A DNA stretch of 7,172 bases from DHVE2 group archaeon (GTDB taxonomy: Archaea > Thermoplasmatota > Thermoplasmata > Thermoplasmatales > Aciduliprofundaceae): the NCBI GenBank assembly GCA_015520985.1, contig WAOY01000028.1, positions 1-7,172 on the forward strand, read 5' to 3'. Every line of letters starts with the position of its first letter. Within the stretch, counting starts at the first letter, position 1. The translations under genes and the position numbers were made by a program. Shown piece by piece: positions 1 through 7,122 of this stretch. The notes beneath the pieces are model-generated. The model saw only the letters and a program-made list of their open reading frames with translations, was not told the origin of the DNA and ran no database searches.

Positions 1-1
1 C

Positions 2-1549
2 CTTCTCGGTGAGGCAATGGCATACCTCGCGAACGAGACCATCATGGGCCTGCCGTACTTCGCGATGGACCTGGGATGGGAGTACGCCCTCGCCGCGGTG
101 ATCACCTCCCTGTTCCTGTTCTTCATAGCCCTGTACAAGCCGTGGAAGAAGATCTCGTCCCTCCCCATGGTGGAGCTGATCTCCCACTACACGCAGAGCT
201 TCAAGAGCGTGGAGTACTCCCCAATCAAAGATATTGTCAAGACTGCATTTCTCTGGGCATACATTCTCTCTGGAATATACGTGTTCCAGAACGTCTCCTT
301 CAACGGAGGGTTCAACATATTCGTCCTGATAGCGGTAATAATCCTTTTCACCATGGGCTTCCTATTCCCGCTGATCCTCATATTTCTGCCGCTCTATATG
401 ACGAGGATACTCACCCTCGGCACGCAGAGAATATACGTGTACCTTGCATCAGCCCTGGCAAAAGTTTCAGGTGTAGCCGGGGAACTGGTTAAGAAGGGGG
501 TTAGCAGAAATCCCAAAAACATCGCGTACATAGCGTTCATCCTCGCATTCATCCTGACCTTCTCCACCTTCATCTCCGCGATGTACGACAACACCCTGCT
601 GGCGGATGAAATAAGGGATGTGCAGAGGGTGGGCGGCGATTTCCGGATAATGGGATCCTCGTATGTATCCCCCGCATACTTCTCAAACTCGAAAAACGTG
701 AGCTCGTTGGTGGCCATCCACGAGGACTTCTCAGCGTCCGTGTACAACGAGCCCGTTGTAACGCTGTACTGCGATTTCGGCAATTACACCAGGACCGTTT
801 ATCTCCTGGACCTGTTCACGAAGGAAGGTTCGTTCCAGAAAGGGGGTGTCGTCATCAACGATGCCCTGGCCAAGAGATACAACCTCCACGCCGGGGATAA
901 CGTCCAGATACACATCCCCGGAGAGGGATACAGGAATTACAGGATAAGCGCGGTGGTATATTCTTTCCCGGGCAACGGTGAAGGGGAATCTCAGCCTGTG
1001 GTGATGATGGATCGGGAGCCGGACGTGGGAAACGTGTCGTACATCATACTCCGAGCAAAGAACTACGATGCCCTGAAGAGGGAACTCGACGAGAAGGGGT
1101 TCAATTACGAGGAGCGCAATCCAGAGAAAAAAGATTACACCTCAGCGTTCCTCTCGGTAATAGACGCGTTCATGGTTCTTCTGGGGGGTGCGACGATACT
1201 CATAATACAGTACTCCCTTTACTTCAACCGCCGCGGAGAAATAGCGTTGTACAAGATCCGGGGCGCCACTAAAAGACAGGTTAGCGCGATTCTCATGGTG
1301 GAGGGTAGCACCGTGGTAATCCTATCGGTGGTGGTTGGAGTATCCATAGGGCTTTCACTGGCTTACGCGTTCATCGTGATGATGTACTCCACATCAAATC
1401 TCCCCGTGTTCTTCGTGCTTGGGCGCAACTTCGCCCTCGTGAGCGCGGTCATGGTGCTAACTTTTCTGGCGATGCAATACATAATATCCGCCGTGTTTGC
1501 CCGGGTTAAGCAGAGCGAGGTGATACGCTCCCTCGGAGGTGAGATGTGA
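2..1549 (+). CDS. FtsX/MacB-family ABC transporter permease, C-terminal part (5' truncated by window edge)
   Basis: Permease subunit of a MacB/LolC-like ABC transporter in the cytoplasmic membrane. The frame is open to the left edge, so the ATG at 17 is probably internal and the true start lies outside. Residues counted from that ATG: a membrane helix at about 21-40 followed by a cytoplasmic segment (KISSLPMVELI) looks like the end of a first FtsX domain. Two more hydrophobic stretches follow (about 75-93 and 100-129), then a helix at 170-188 that opens the second half. Residues 190-375 form a soluble, probably extracellular MacB-PCD-like domain. Three final helices (379-400, 431-457, 471-495) form the second FtsX domain, with the typical cytoplasmic loop GEIALYKIRGATKRQ (408-421) that contacts the ATPase. 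This fits the long duplicated-FtsX architecture. Substrate unknown. It is translationally coupled to the ATPase gene. Family assignment is firm; function beyond that is inference. Confidence 0.9.
   Translation, partial: LLGEAMAYLANETIMGLPYFAMDLGWEYALAAVITSLFLFFIALYKPWKKISSLPMVELISHYTQSFKSVEYSPIKDIVKTAFLWAYILSGIYVFQNVSFNGGFNIFVLIAVIILFTMGFLFPLILIFLPLYMTRILTLGTQRIYVYLASALAKVSGVAGELVKKGVSRNPKNIAYIAFILAFILTFSTFISAMYDNTLLADEIRDVQRVGGDFRIMGSSYVSPAYFSNSKNVSSLVAIHEDFSASVYNEPVVTLYCDFGNYTRTVYLLDLFTKEGSFQKGGVVINDALAKRYNLHAGDNVQIHIPGEGYRNYRISAVVYSFPGNGEGESQPVVMMDREPDVGNVSYIILRAKNYDALKRELDEKGFNYEERNPEKKDYTSAFLSVIDAFMVLLGGATILIIQYSLYFNRRGEIALYKIRGATKRQVSAILMVEGSTVVILSVVVGVSIGLSLAYAFIVMMYSTSNLPVFFVLGRNFALVSAVMVLTFLAMQYIISAVFARVKQSEVIRSLGGEM
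1535..1542 (+). promoter_or_regulatory. Ribosome binding site of the ABC ATPase gene, deciding its start
   Basis: GGAGGTGA is a near-perfect archaeal Shine-Dalgarno sequence lying inside the last codons of the permease gene. It leaves 6 nt to the ATG at 1549 but only 3 nt to the alternative GTG at 1546, so the ATG is the better start. It supports coupled translation of permease and ATPase from one mRNA. Confidence 0.8.
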
Positions 1550-2214
1550 TGATAGAAATTGAGAACCTGATTAAGGTGTACAGGAGAGGCGAAATCGAGG
1601 TCATAGCCATAAGGGACGTGAGCCTGAAGATTGACGATGGCGAGATGGTCATGCTGGTGGGGCCCAGCGGTTCCGGAAAGACCACATTCCTGCACCTTCT
1701 GGGAGGGATAGACAGGCCAACCGCCGGCAAGATCCTTGTGAACGGCAGGAACGTTGCGATGATGGGCGATAAGGATCTCACGGACTACCGCAGGAAGGAA
1801 GTGGGAATGGTTTTCCAGTTCTTCAACCTGGTGCCCACCTTAAACGCCCTGGAGAACGTCATGCTCCCGATGCAGTTCGCTGGCACGCCCAAGAAAGAGC
1901 AGAGGGAGAGGGCGATGGAACTGCTCGAGATGGTGGGCATGGACCACCGCGCGAAGCATTATCCGGATGAGATGAGCGGGGGAGAGCAGCAGCGTGTCGC
2001 TATTGCAGTGGCGCTTGCGAACGATCCCGGGATAATCCTCGCGGACGAGCCCACGGGAGAGCTGGACACCGAAACCGGGCTGAAGATAATAAAGCTGTTC
2101 AAGAGGCTGAATGAGGAGGGGAAGACGGTGATAATCGCAACCCATGACATGCGCCTCCTCAACTACGCCAGCAGGGTGCTGAAAATAGAAGATGGCAAAA
2201 TAAATGAGGCCTAG
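1549..2214 (+). CDS. ABC transporter ATP-binding protein, MacB/LolD type
   Basis: Cytoplasmic ATPase of 221 residues that powers the adjacent FtsX-type permease. All nucleotide-binding motifs are present in order: Walker A GPSGSGKT (38-45), Q-loop Gln90, signature MSGGEQQR (142-149, a mild variant of LSGGQQQR), Walker B IILADEP (162-168) with catalytic Glu167, D-loop ELD (171-173) and switch His199 in ATHD. The length and the motif spacing match the MacB/LolD/FtsE class, which pairs with FtsX-fold permeases. The start is set at ATG 1549 because of the Shine-Dalgarno spacing; a GTG three bases upstream is the only close alternative. The stop of the permease (TGA 1547-1549) shares one base with this ATG, so the two genes are surely one operon. 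The sequence does not reveal what is moved, or whether the complex exports substrate or transmits force. All catalytic residues are intact, so the protein should be active. Confidence 0.95.
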   Translation: MIEIENLIKVYRRGEIEVIAIRDVSLKIDDGEMVMLVGPSGSGKTTFLHLLGGIDRPTAGKILVNGRNVAMMGDKDLTDYRRKEVGMVFQFFNLVPTLNALENVMLPMQFAGTPKKEQRERAMELLEMVGMDHRAKHYPDEMSGGEQQRVAIAVALANDPGIILADEPTGELDTETGLKIIKLFKRLNEEGKTVIIATHDMRLLNYASRVLKIEDGKINEA

Positions 2215-2221
2215 GGAAAAG

Positions 2222-2235
2222 AAAAAGTATTTAAA
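2222..2235 (+). promoter_or_regulatory. Archaeal BRE/TATA promoter of the large surface-protein gene
   Basis: AAAAAG (BRE-like, 2222-2227) is followed directly by TATTTAAA (2228-2235). Counting about 26 nt from the TATA centre puts transcription start near 2257-2260, giving a leader of roughly 22-25 nt that still contains the ribosome binding site at 2268. The box starts only a few bases after the ATPase stop, so the surface-protein gene can be transcribed on its own. The argS promoter has the same organisation (GAAAAG plus TTATTTTA), which supports both calls. Confidence 0.7.
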
Positions 2236-2267
2236 CGGAAAGAGTTTTCCCCCAACAGCATAAAAAC

Positions 2268-2273
2268 GGAGGG
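2268..2273 (+). promoter_or_regulatory. Ribosome binding site of the surface-protein gene
   Basis: GGAGGG with an 8-nt spacer to the ATG at 2282. It fixes the start just before a classical signal peptide. Its last three G residues belong to a GGGAAAA copy that is complementary to TTTTCCC at 2245-2251. Confidence 0.75.
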
Positions 2274-2281
2274 AAAATACC

Positions 2282-2374
2282 ATGAGCGCAAAAGTAGGTA
2301 GGAAGGCGGAAGTGATTGCAGCGATTGCAGTGCTGCTGTTAAGTGCCCTAGTTATGGCTGGGTCAGTGCACGCC
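2282..2374 (+). other. Signal peptide coding segment
   Basis: Encodes residues 1-31 of the surface protein: a basic start (Lys4, Arg7, Lys8), a hydrophobic run (VIAAIAVLLLSALVMA) and an A-X-A-like site ending in VHA before LEPAKG. This is a typical Sec signal with a type I signal peptidase site. There is no lipobox cysteine, so it is not a lipoprotein. Confidence 0.8.
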
Positions 2375-5314
2375 CTCGAACCAGCGAAAGGCGATATGCG
2401 TTTCGTAGTGCTGTACAACGATGTGAATGCAGGAGAGAGCGATTTCCTCTCCGGAATTGATGTTTATCTCTTCGACATGAAGGGTAATCTCGTATCCTCA
2501 TCCGTTTCCTCATCAAACGGGATAGTCGTATTCAATGACGTGATTTACGGTAACTACGTCATCAAAACCACGGGCGAGGTGATAGGGGACTACTTCTACG
2601 ATAGGTCCTACGCTGCCGTCGTCTTCGGTGCAAATGGTATAAGCACCGTGTCCGGCGGTGCTTTCAGCAGCCTCGTGGTGGACAGGTACGGGCTGGATAA
2701 CCAGATAAACGTCACAGTGGTGAAGGGCGGCGCTCCAATAGGGGCAAAGGTGAACGCCTACTTCCACGACTCACTGATCGGGAGCGAGAACGCGTACTAC
2801 ATCGATTCCAACTACACTCCCGCCATCATAAAGGTGCCCTCCGGCCAGGTGACCCTGCAGGTGGTCTACGAGGACGGAGGCGTTAGCAAGGCGGTCTACC
2901 ACGAGGTGACCGTCAGCGGCGATGCCAACGTGACGGTGGACGTGGACGCAGTTTACAAGGTGTGGGGCGTCGTTGAGGATGCGTCCACCGGCATGCCCGT
3001 AGGAACCACGGTGCACGTCACCGCGATAAATAAGGCCACCGGGGAGTATAAGGTTATGACCTTCCCTGGCGGACCGTTCAGTTTCTACCTCAGTTCCCAG
3101 AACTACAGGATAGTGGTAACCGCAGACGGATACGGAATAAAGGTATACGACGCCACATCCCTCATAGGGGGCAGCAGCCCGTACATCATAACCCTTCCTA
3201 AGGTGGAGAACGACATCACCTACACCATGAGCATATCCGACGATTTCAGGTGGATAAATGTCACCTACACCCGCGAGATAACCAACGAGACCACCATCAA
3301 GTCCCTCCCCCACAACGACACCGGGGTGCTCTACTACCAGCTCAAGTTCCTGGGCAAGGATAACGCCTTCCTTGAGAATTACATGGCCTACGACTTCGAG
3401 AACTACACTACAGATCTGATAACGGTGGACGGGAACATATACGAGCTTGTGTCCCACAGCCACACCTGGAACGTGGTGGATAGTGGCAACGAGCACTTCG
3501 TGCTCACCCTGAACCTGCAGTACAGGAACGAAGAGATAAAGAGGGATACACTCCTCAGCGATGGTAAGATCGACCTGATGATCCACGGTAAGATGAACGA
3601 GGACATGGGCGCGCACAACGTTTACACATACAACGTCGTCCTGCCAGGGGATATGCAGAGGAGCAACGAGATAAGCACCGCCGATGTGCAGAACTACATT
3701 GGCACCATAAAGATAACGAACATAAAGGAAAGCCCTGTGGAACTCGTCATCAAGGAGAGGAAGAAGCCCCAGATCACCCTTGACAGCGCACACCTGGTCA
3801 TAGGATGGAAGAACATGACTAACACTAACCACGTGGTTAACCAGTCCGCAGATAACTACACTGTGGTCATACCGGCAGGAAAGGAAGTGTGGTTCAACGC
3901 ATCCAAGATGGCGTACGACGCGGTCCGCGACAAGATTGACGCGGAGAACACCACCTACGTGTGGGTGATAGACGGGAACACCGTTGCCAGCGGCAAGGGA
4001 GTGTACAACATAACCAGGACGCTCTCCAGGGGTAAGCACACCCTCACCATAGAGGTCACCGATGTAGGGGACAATACAAACAGGACGAACATTACCCTGC
4101 TCGCGGATTCGTACTGGCCCACCGTGAGCATAAAGATAAGCGATCCCTCCGGGAAGGTCATAGCGGAGTTCAACGCCAACACCAGCAACCTGGCAAGGAT
4201 AGAGTACAACATAAGCGGCACCGTGTCCCACGCGTGGAGGAACAGCACCACATACGTGGTGAGCATCCCCACCACGATGGAGATAAACGAGTCCCAGGAG
4301 ATAGTGTACGACGCCACCGCCACCTACGACACCTACGACGGCAGCAACAAGACGAACCTGCCGGTCATAGTGGAGTGGGACTTCAACGGAAACAAGAGCA
4401 CGGGCGCAAACAGGACCTACGCCTTTGACACCCCCACCCGCGGAAACACCTACTACGTGAACATCACGCTGCGCGACTCTGTGAACAACACGATAATAAT
4501 ATCCATACCCGTGAAGGTGAAGGACGTAACAAAGCCGAAGGTGTTCCTCAACTTCACCGTGGACGGAAAGAACGTCAATGAGGTCAAGGAGAATGAGAAT
4601 GTGACGCTCGACGCTTCCGGCACCTACGATCCGGAGAACGGTACCATAGCGAGCTACACATGGGTGATTAAGGACAAGGACTACAACGTGATAAACGTTA
4701 CCGATGGGGTCTACGATGTGATCAACGGGAGCTTCGACGGCAACAAGGTTGAGCTCGTGTTCCACAAGTACGGCACGTACTACGTGATCCTCAACGTAAC
4801 CGACGCGGACGGGAACTACAACGAGGTGAACAAGACCCTGCGCGTTACTCCGGTACGCCCGGACCTCGCGATAAACAGCGTAGAGATAAAGGGAGACAGG
4901 ATAGAGGGCAACGCCCTTCAGGTTAAGGTGAACGTATCGAACAACGGAAATGCCATTGCCCAGACCTACTGGATAGCGATATACATAGACGGGAAGGTCG
5001 TGGCCAACAAGAGCTTCACCAACCTCGCCAACGGCAGCTACGCGGTGCAGACCATCACCTGGACACCCAGCGCGCCTGGAAACTACACCCTGACTATCAA
5101 GGTGTGGTGCCAGAACGAGCCTCCGAGCTACACCAGCGACAACGAGAAGAAGGAGACCGTGAAGATCGACATGGCTCCCTGGAAGATACCGACGATAATA
5201 GGAGTAAGCATTGCAGTGATAGCTATCGGTGGCTTCCTGGCGTGGAAGTACATGCAGAAGAAGGGCGAGAAGAAGAAGTTCAAGAAGAAGAGCAAGAAAG
5301 AAAAGAAGGAGTGA
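2282..5314 (+). CDS. Large secreted, membrane-anchored surface protein with PKD-like and CARDB-like domains
   Basis: A 1010-residue envelope protein of unknown exact role. Residues 1-31 form a Sec signal peptide (basic start, hydrophobic core 11-26, likely cleavage after VHA at 29-31). Residues about 38-105, 140-222 and 226-307 look like carboxypeptidase-regulatory/PEGA-type beta sandwiches. Residues about 310-490 are beta-rich and not assigned to a family. PKD-like domains follow at about 530-607, 665-748 and 755-857; the last is clearest (DASGTYDPENGTI, then KYGTYYVILNVTDADG). A CARDB-like domain covers 858-962 (DLAINSVEI, then APGNYTLTIKV). One helix (970-988) and a lysine-rich cytoplasmic tail (989-1010) anchor it, so nearly the whole chain lies outside the cell. 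I count about 34 N-X-S/T sequons and a single Cys (943), suggesting heavy N-glycosylation. No catalytic motif is visible. Such domains usually serve adhesion, binding or cell-wall structure. It follows the ABC operon on the same strand but has its own promoter, so a link to the transporter is inference. Confidence 0.9.
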   Translation: MSAKVGRKAEVIAAIAVLLLSALVMAGSVHALEPAKGDMRFVVLYNDVNAGESDFLSGIDVYLFDMKGNLVSSSVSSSNGIVVFNDVIYGNYVIKTTGEVIGDYFYDRSYAAVVFGANGISTVSGGAFSSLVVDRYGLDNQINVTVVKGGAPIGAKVNAYFHDSLIGSENAYYIDSNYTPAIIKVPSGQVTLQVVYEDGGVSKAVYHEVTVSGDANVTVDVDAVYKVWGVVEDASTGMPVGTTVHVTAINKATGEYKVMTFPGGPFSFYLSSQNYRIVVTADGYGIKVYDATSLIGGSSPYIITLPKVENDITYTMSISDDFRWINVTYTREITNETTIKSLPHNDTGVLYYQLKFLGKDNAFLENYMAYDFENYTTDLITVDGNIYELVSHSHTWNVVDSGNEHFVLTLNLQYRNEEIKRDTLLSDGKIDLMIHGKMNEDMGAHNVYTYNVVLPGDMQRSNEISTADVQNYIGTIKITNIKESPVELVIKERKKPQITLDSAHLVIGWKNMTNTNHVVNQSADNYTVVIPAGKEVWFNASKMAYDAVRDKIDAENTTYVWVIDGNTVASGKGVYNITRTLSRGKHTLTIEVTDVGDNTNRTNITLLADSYWPTVSIKISDPSGKVIAEFNANTSNLARIEYNISGTVSHAWRNSTTYVVSIPTTMEINESQEIVYDATATYDTYDGSNKTNLPVIVEWDFNGNKSTGANRTYAFDTPTRGNTYYVNITLRDSVNNTIIISIPVKVKDVTKPKVFLNFTVDGKNVNEVKENENVTLDASGTYDPENGTIASYTWVIKDKDYNVINVTDGVYDVINGSFDGNKVELVFHKYGTYYVILNVTDADGNYNEVNKTLRVTPVRPDLAINSVEIKGDRIEGNALQVKVNVSNNGNAIAQTYWIAIYIDGKVVANKSFTNLANGSYAVQTITWTPSAPGNYTLTIKVWCQNEPPSYTSDNEKKETVKIDMAPWKIPTIIGVSIAVIAIGGFLAWKYMQKKGEKKKFKKKSKKEKKE
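5189..5311 (+). other. C-terminal membrane anchor and lysine-rich tail coding segment
   Basis: Encodes one hydrophobic helix (residues 970-988, ending FLAW) followed by a 22-residue tail dominated by lysine (for example KKKFKKKSKKEKKE). The positive charge fits a cytoplasmic location and an N-out/C-in topology. Its AAG/AAA codons also make the opposite strand T-rich, which may help argS transcripts terminate. Confidence 0.8.
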
Positions 5315-5343
5315 ACTCCTTCACCCAAATTTTTACATTTTTT
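5305..5343. terminator. Likely bidirectional terminator between convergent genes
   Basis: GAAGGAG (5305-5311) and CTCCTTC (5316-5322) form a perfect 7-bp stem around the loop TGAA, which contains the surface-protein stop codon. On the + strand it is followed by two T tracts (5330-5334 and 5338-5343). On the - strand the same stem, lying just after the argS stop (TAA at 5335-5333), is followed by TTTTCTTTCTT, the complement of lysine codons. So either transcript could end here. Archaeal termination depends mainly on T tracts, so the role of the stem itself is uncertain. Confidence 0.6.
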
Positions 5344-6997
5344 CCAGGGGCACAAGGCCAAGATTTTCAAGCACCCTCCGCATAACGGTTCTGAAAGCCT
5401 CCACCAGGGCCATCCTGCTCTCCCGCAGTTCTCCCGATGATGAGAGCACGGGGCAGTCACGGTAGAACTGGTTGAACTGCATGGCAAGATCGTAGGCATA
5501 CCTCGCGAGGAAATAGGGGCTCAGACGCTCAGCAGAGTTCCTTATGACCTCGTGGTACCTGGCCATCAGCTTTAGAAGCCTGATCTCCTGCGGATGCACC
5601 AAGAGATCCGGGGAATAAGAGCCGCCCCACGAACCCTTGCGCATGATGCTGCTCGCCCTGGCGTAGGTGTAGATAATGAACGGTGCGCTCTCCCCCTCGA
5701 AGCTCAGCGCACGCTCCCAGCGGAACGTGATGGGCTTCTCCTCCTGCACGTTCAGTATGGAATACCTGATCGACGAAATCGCCACGCCCTCCGCGATGCT
5801 ATTAGCCTCCTCCTCGGAGTAATTCCTGTCCCTCAGCACCTCAAGGGCCCTGGCATAGCCCTCTTCAAGAAGGTCGTCCAGGTAAACCACGAGGCCCTTC
5901 CTGGTGCTCATCTTCCCCTCCGGGAGGCGCACAAATGAGTAGAATAGAGGCCTCATATCTATATCGGGATGCAGGTGATTGACCACTGCCCTCAGGGCCT
6001 GGAAGTGCAGCTTGTGGTCCTCCCCGAGAACGTCCACCAGGTAAGACGCGCCCTTACCCTTCGCGATGTGATACGCTATGTCGCGGAGGAAATAAAGGGT
6101 TGTGCCGTCTCTGCGGTACAGGTAAAACTTGGTCTTCTGCATATTCACCCCGAGTTTGCTCAGGTCAACGTAGTAAGCACCGTCCTCTTCTTCAACCAGA
6201 TCACTTAGCCTCTCCGCAATCTCCCTCGCTATGGGTATGAACTCGGACTCCCAGACAAAACGATCCACGTGCACTCCGATTCTCTCGAGGGTCTCCCGTA
6301 TGCCATCCAGCATGCACCCTATCTTCTCCCTGGCGAATTCCCTGAGCTCTTCATCGCCAGCCTCGTACCTGCGCATAAGCTCGCGAATCCCCTCCATCAC
6401 TTCCTCCCGCTCCTCGGCGAGGCGGGACGCCGCCTGGTAGTACTCCACCAGGAGATGATCGCACTTTCCGTCCCGGTATCTCGAGTCCCTGGACAGGTTT
6501 TTTATGCCCCACAGGAGCGTGGCCACCTGCAACCCCGCGTCGTTCACGTAGTATTGAACCTCAACCTCGTGGCCGTATTCGCGGAGTATTCTGGCCATGG
6601 TGTCCCCTATTATGGGGTTCCTCGCCCGGCCCACGTGCAGCGGACCTGTGGGATTCGCGCTGGTGTGCTCAAGCACGACCTTGCCCTTTGGCTCAAAACG
6701 AAAAATCTCACCGCTTAGAACGGCATCAAGGGTGAGGGATGCGAGCTTTTTGGGAGATATGTGGAAGTTTATGTAGGGACCAACAGCCTCAATCCTATGG
6801 TAATACTCACCCCCCTCCAGCTTCTCGGCGATTTCCCTCGCTATTATTGCGGGGTTCTTTTTCATCTCCCTGGCCAGGGGGAAGCAAGGAAGCGTGAAAT
6901 CCCCGAATCCCTCCTTGGCGTATTCCACGCCCAGATTCACACCCACGTCCCTGAGGATGCGATTTGCCTCTTCCCTGAAAATTCGCAGCACGTCCAT
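5333..6997 (-). CDS. argS: Arginyl-tRNA synthetase
   Basis: Class I aminoacyl-tRNA synthetase, 554 residues, cytoplasmic; it attaches arginine to tRNA-Arg using ATP. An N-terminal tRNA-recognition domain (about 1-90) precedes the catalytic Rossmann core. The HIGH-type motif lies in ANPTGPLHVGRARN (114-127, core HVGR at 121-124), and the KMSKS-type loop is KMSTRKG (362-368), the form usual in ArgRS. Other ArgRS-like stretches are YYVNDAG (149-155) and LGEDHK (324-329). The C-terminal anticodon-binding (DALR) domain spans about 435-554, with FNQFYRDCPVL (508-518) and the family ending LGLVPLEKM. The frame also offers ATG 7012 and TTG 7060, which would add 5 or 21 residues. I prefer ATG 6997 because the TATA box at 7018-7025 predicts transcription start at about 6996-6998, a leaderless mRNA; neither upstream start has a ribosome binding site. 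The gene appears intact and is convergent with the surface-protein gene. Monocistronic as far as can be seen. Confidence 0.96.
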   Translation of the reverse strand: MDVLRIFREEANRILRDVGVNLGVEYAKEGFGDFTLPCFPLAREMKKNPAIIAREIAEKLEGGEYYHRIEAVGPYINFHISPKKLASLTLDAVLSGEIFRFEPKGKVVLEHTSANPTGPLHVGRARNPIIGDTMARILREYGHEVEVQYYVNDAGLQVATLLWGIKNLSRDSRYRDGKCDHLLVEYYQAASRLAEEREEVMEGIRELMRRYEAGDEELREFAREKIGCMLDGIRETLERIGVHVDRFVWESEFIPIAREIAERLSDLVEEEDGAYYVDLSKLGVNMQKTKFYLYRRDGTTLYFLRDIAYHIAKGKGASYLVDVLGEDHKLHFQALRAVVNHLHPDIDMRPLFYSFVRLPEGKMSTRKGLVVYLDDLLEEGYARALEVLRDRNYSEEEANSIAEGVAISSIRYSILNVQEEKPITFRWERALSFEGESAPFIIYTYARASSIMRKGSWGGSYSPDLLVHPQEIRLLKLMARYHEVIRNSAERLSPYFLARYAYDLAMQFNQFYRDCPVLSSSGELRESRMALVEAFRTVMRRVLENLGLVPLEKM

Positions 6998-7017
6998 ACC
7001 CGCGCATTGCATAGGGG

Positions 7018-7031
7018 TAAAATAACTTTTC
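7018..7031 (-). promoter_or_regulatory. BRE/TATA promoter of argS
   Basis: Read on the - strand: GAAAAG (7031-7026, BRE-like) then TTATTTTA (7025-7018). About 25 nt from the TATA centre lies 6997, the A of the preferred argS ATG, so the mRNA is probably leaderless. ATG 7012 would lie upstream of the predicted transcript start. Confidence 0.65.
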
Positions 7032-7091
7032 CCATAGGAACCTCCAGCGGGTTCATACAAATTCCAGCAACCACAAAAGGAGGGGTTTAGA

Positions 7092-7113
7092 AAGGGGAAC
7101 CTTGGTTCCCCTT
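7092..7113. repeat. Perfect inverted repeat (hairpin 1), possible terminator
   Basis: AAGGGGAACC (7092-7101) and GGTTCCCCTT (7104-7113) are exact reverse complements separated by TT; a real hairpin would have about 9 bp and a 4-nt loop. The pairing continues outward (AGAA with TTCT) if one A is bulged. It lies upstream of the argS promoter. It could terminate a leftward transcript from a gene beyond the right edge, but no strong T tract follows on either strand. Confidence 0.6.
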
Positions 7114-7122
7114 CTGGGGGTT

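Noticed and set aside
1546..1548. GTG as the start of the ATPase gene
   Set aside because: Only 3 nt from the Shine-Dalgarno sequence; the ATG at 1549 has better spacing and forms the usual TGATG coupling.
2771..4765. 664-codon open frame on the - strand inside the surface-protein gene
   Set aside because: It is exactly in phase with the sense codons, so it stays open merely because the sense gene lacks TTA, CTA and TCA codons there. Its product is a Val/His/Gly/Tyr-rich mirror without domains, and no promoter or ribosome binding site was seen.
5128..5499. 123-codon - strand frame across the convergent junction
   Set aside because: It overlaps the ends of two well-supported genes and the terminator, and its composition (a Phe/Leu run opposite lysine codons) marks it as a shadow.
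6269..6718. 149-codon + strand frame opposite argS, and similar shorter frames at 5594-5938, 5969-6208 and 6761-7090
   Set aside because: They overlap a gene with complete ArgRS motifs, have no recognisable domains, and are shadows of its codon pattern.
6998..7060. Extended N-terminus of ArgRS from TTG 7060 or ATG 7012
   Set aside because: This stretch contains the predicted BRE/TATA box, has no ribosome binding site, and the added residues do not resemble an ArgRS N-terminus.
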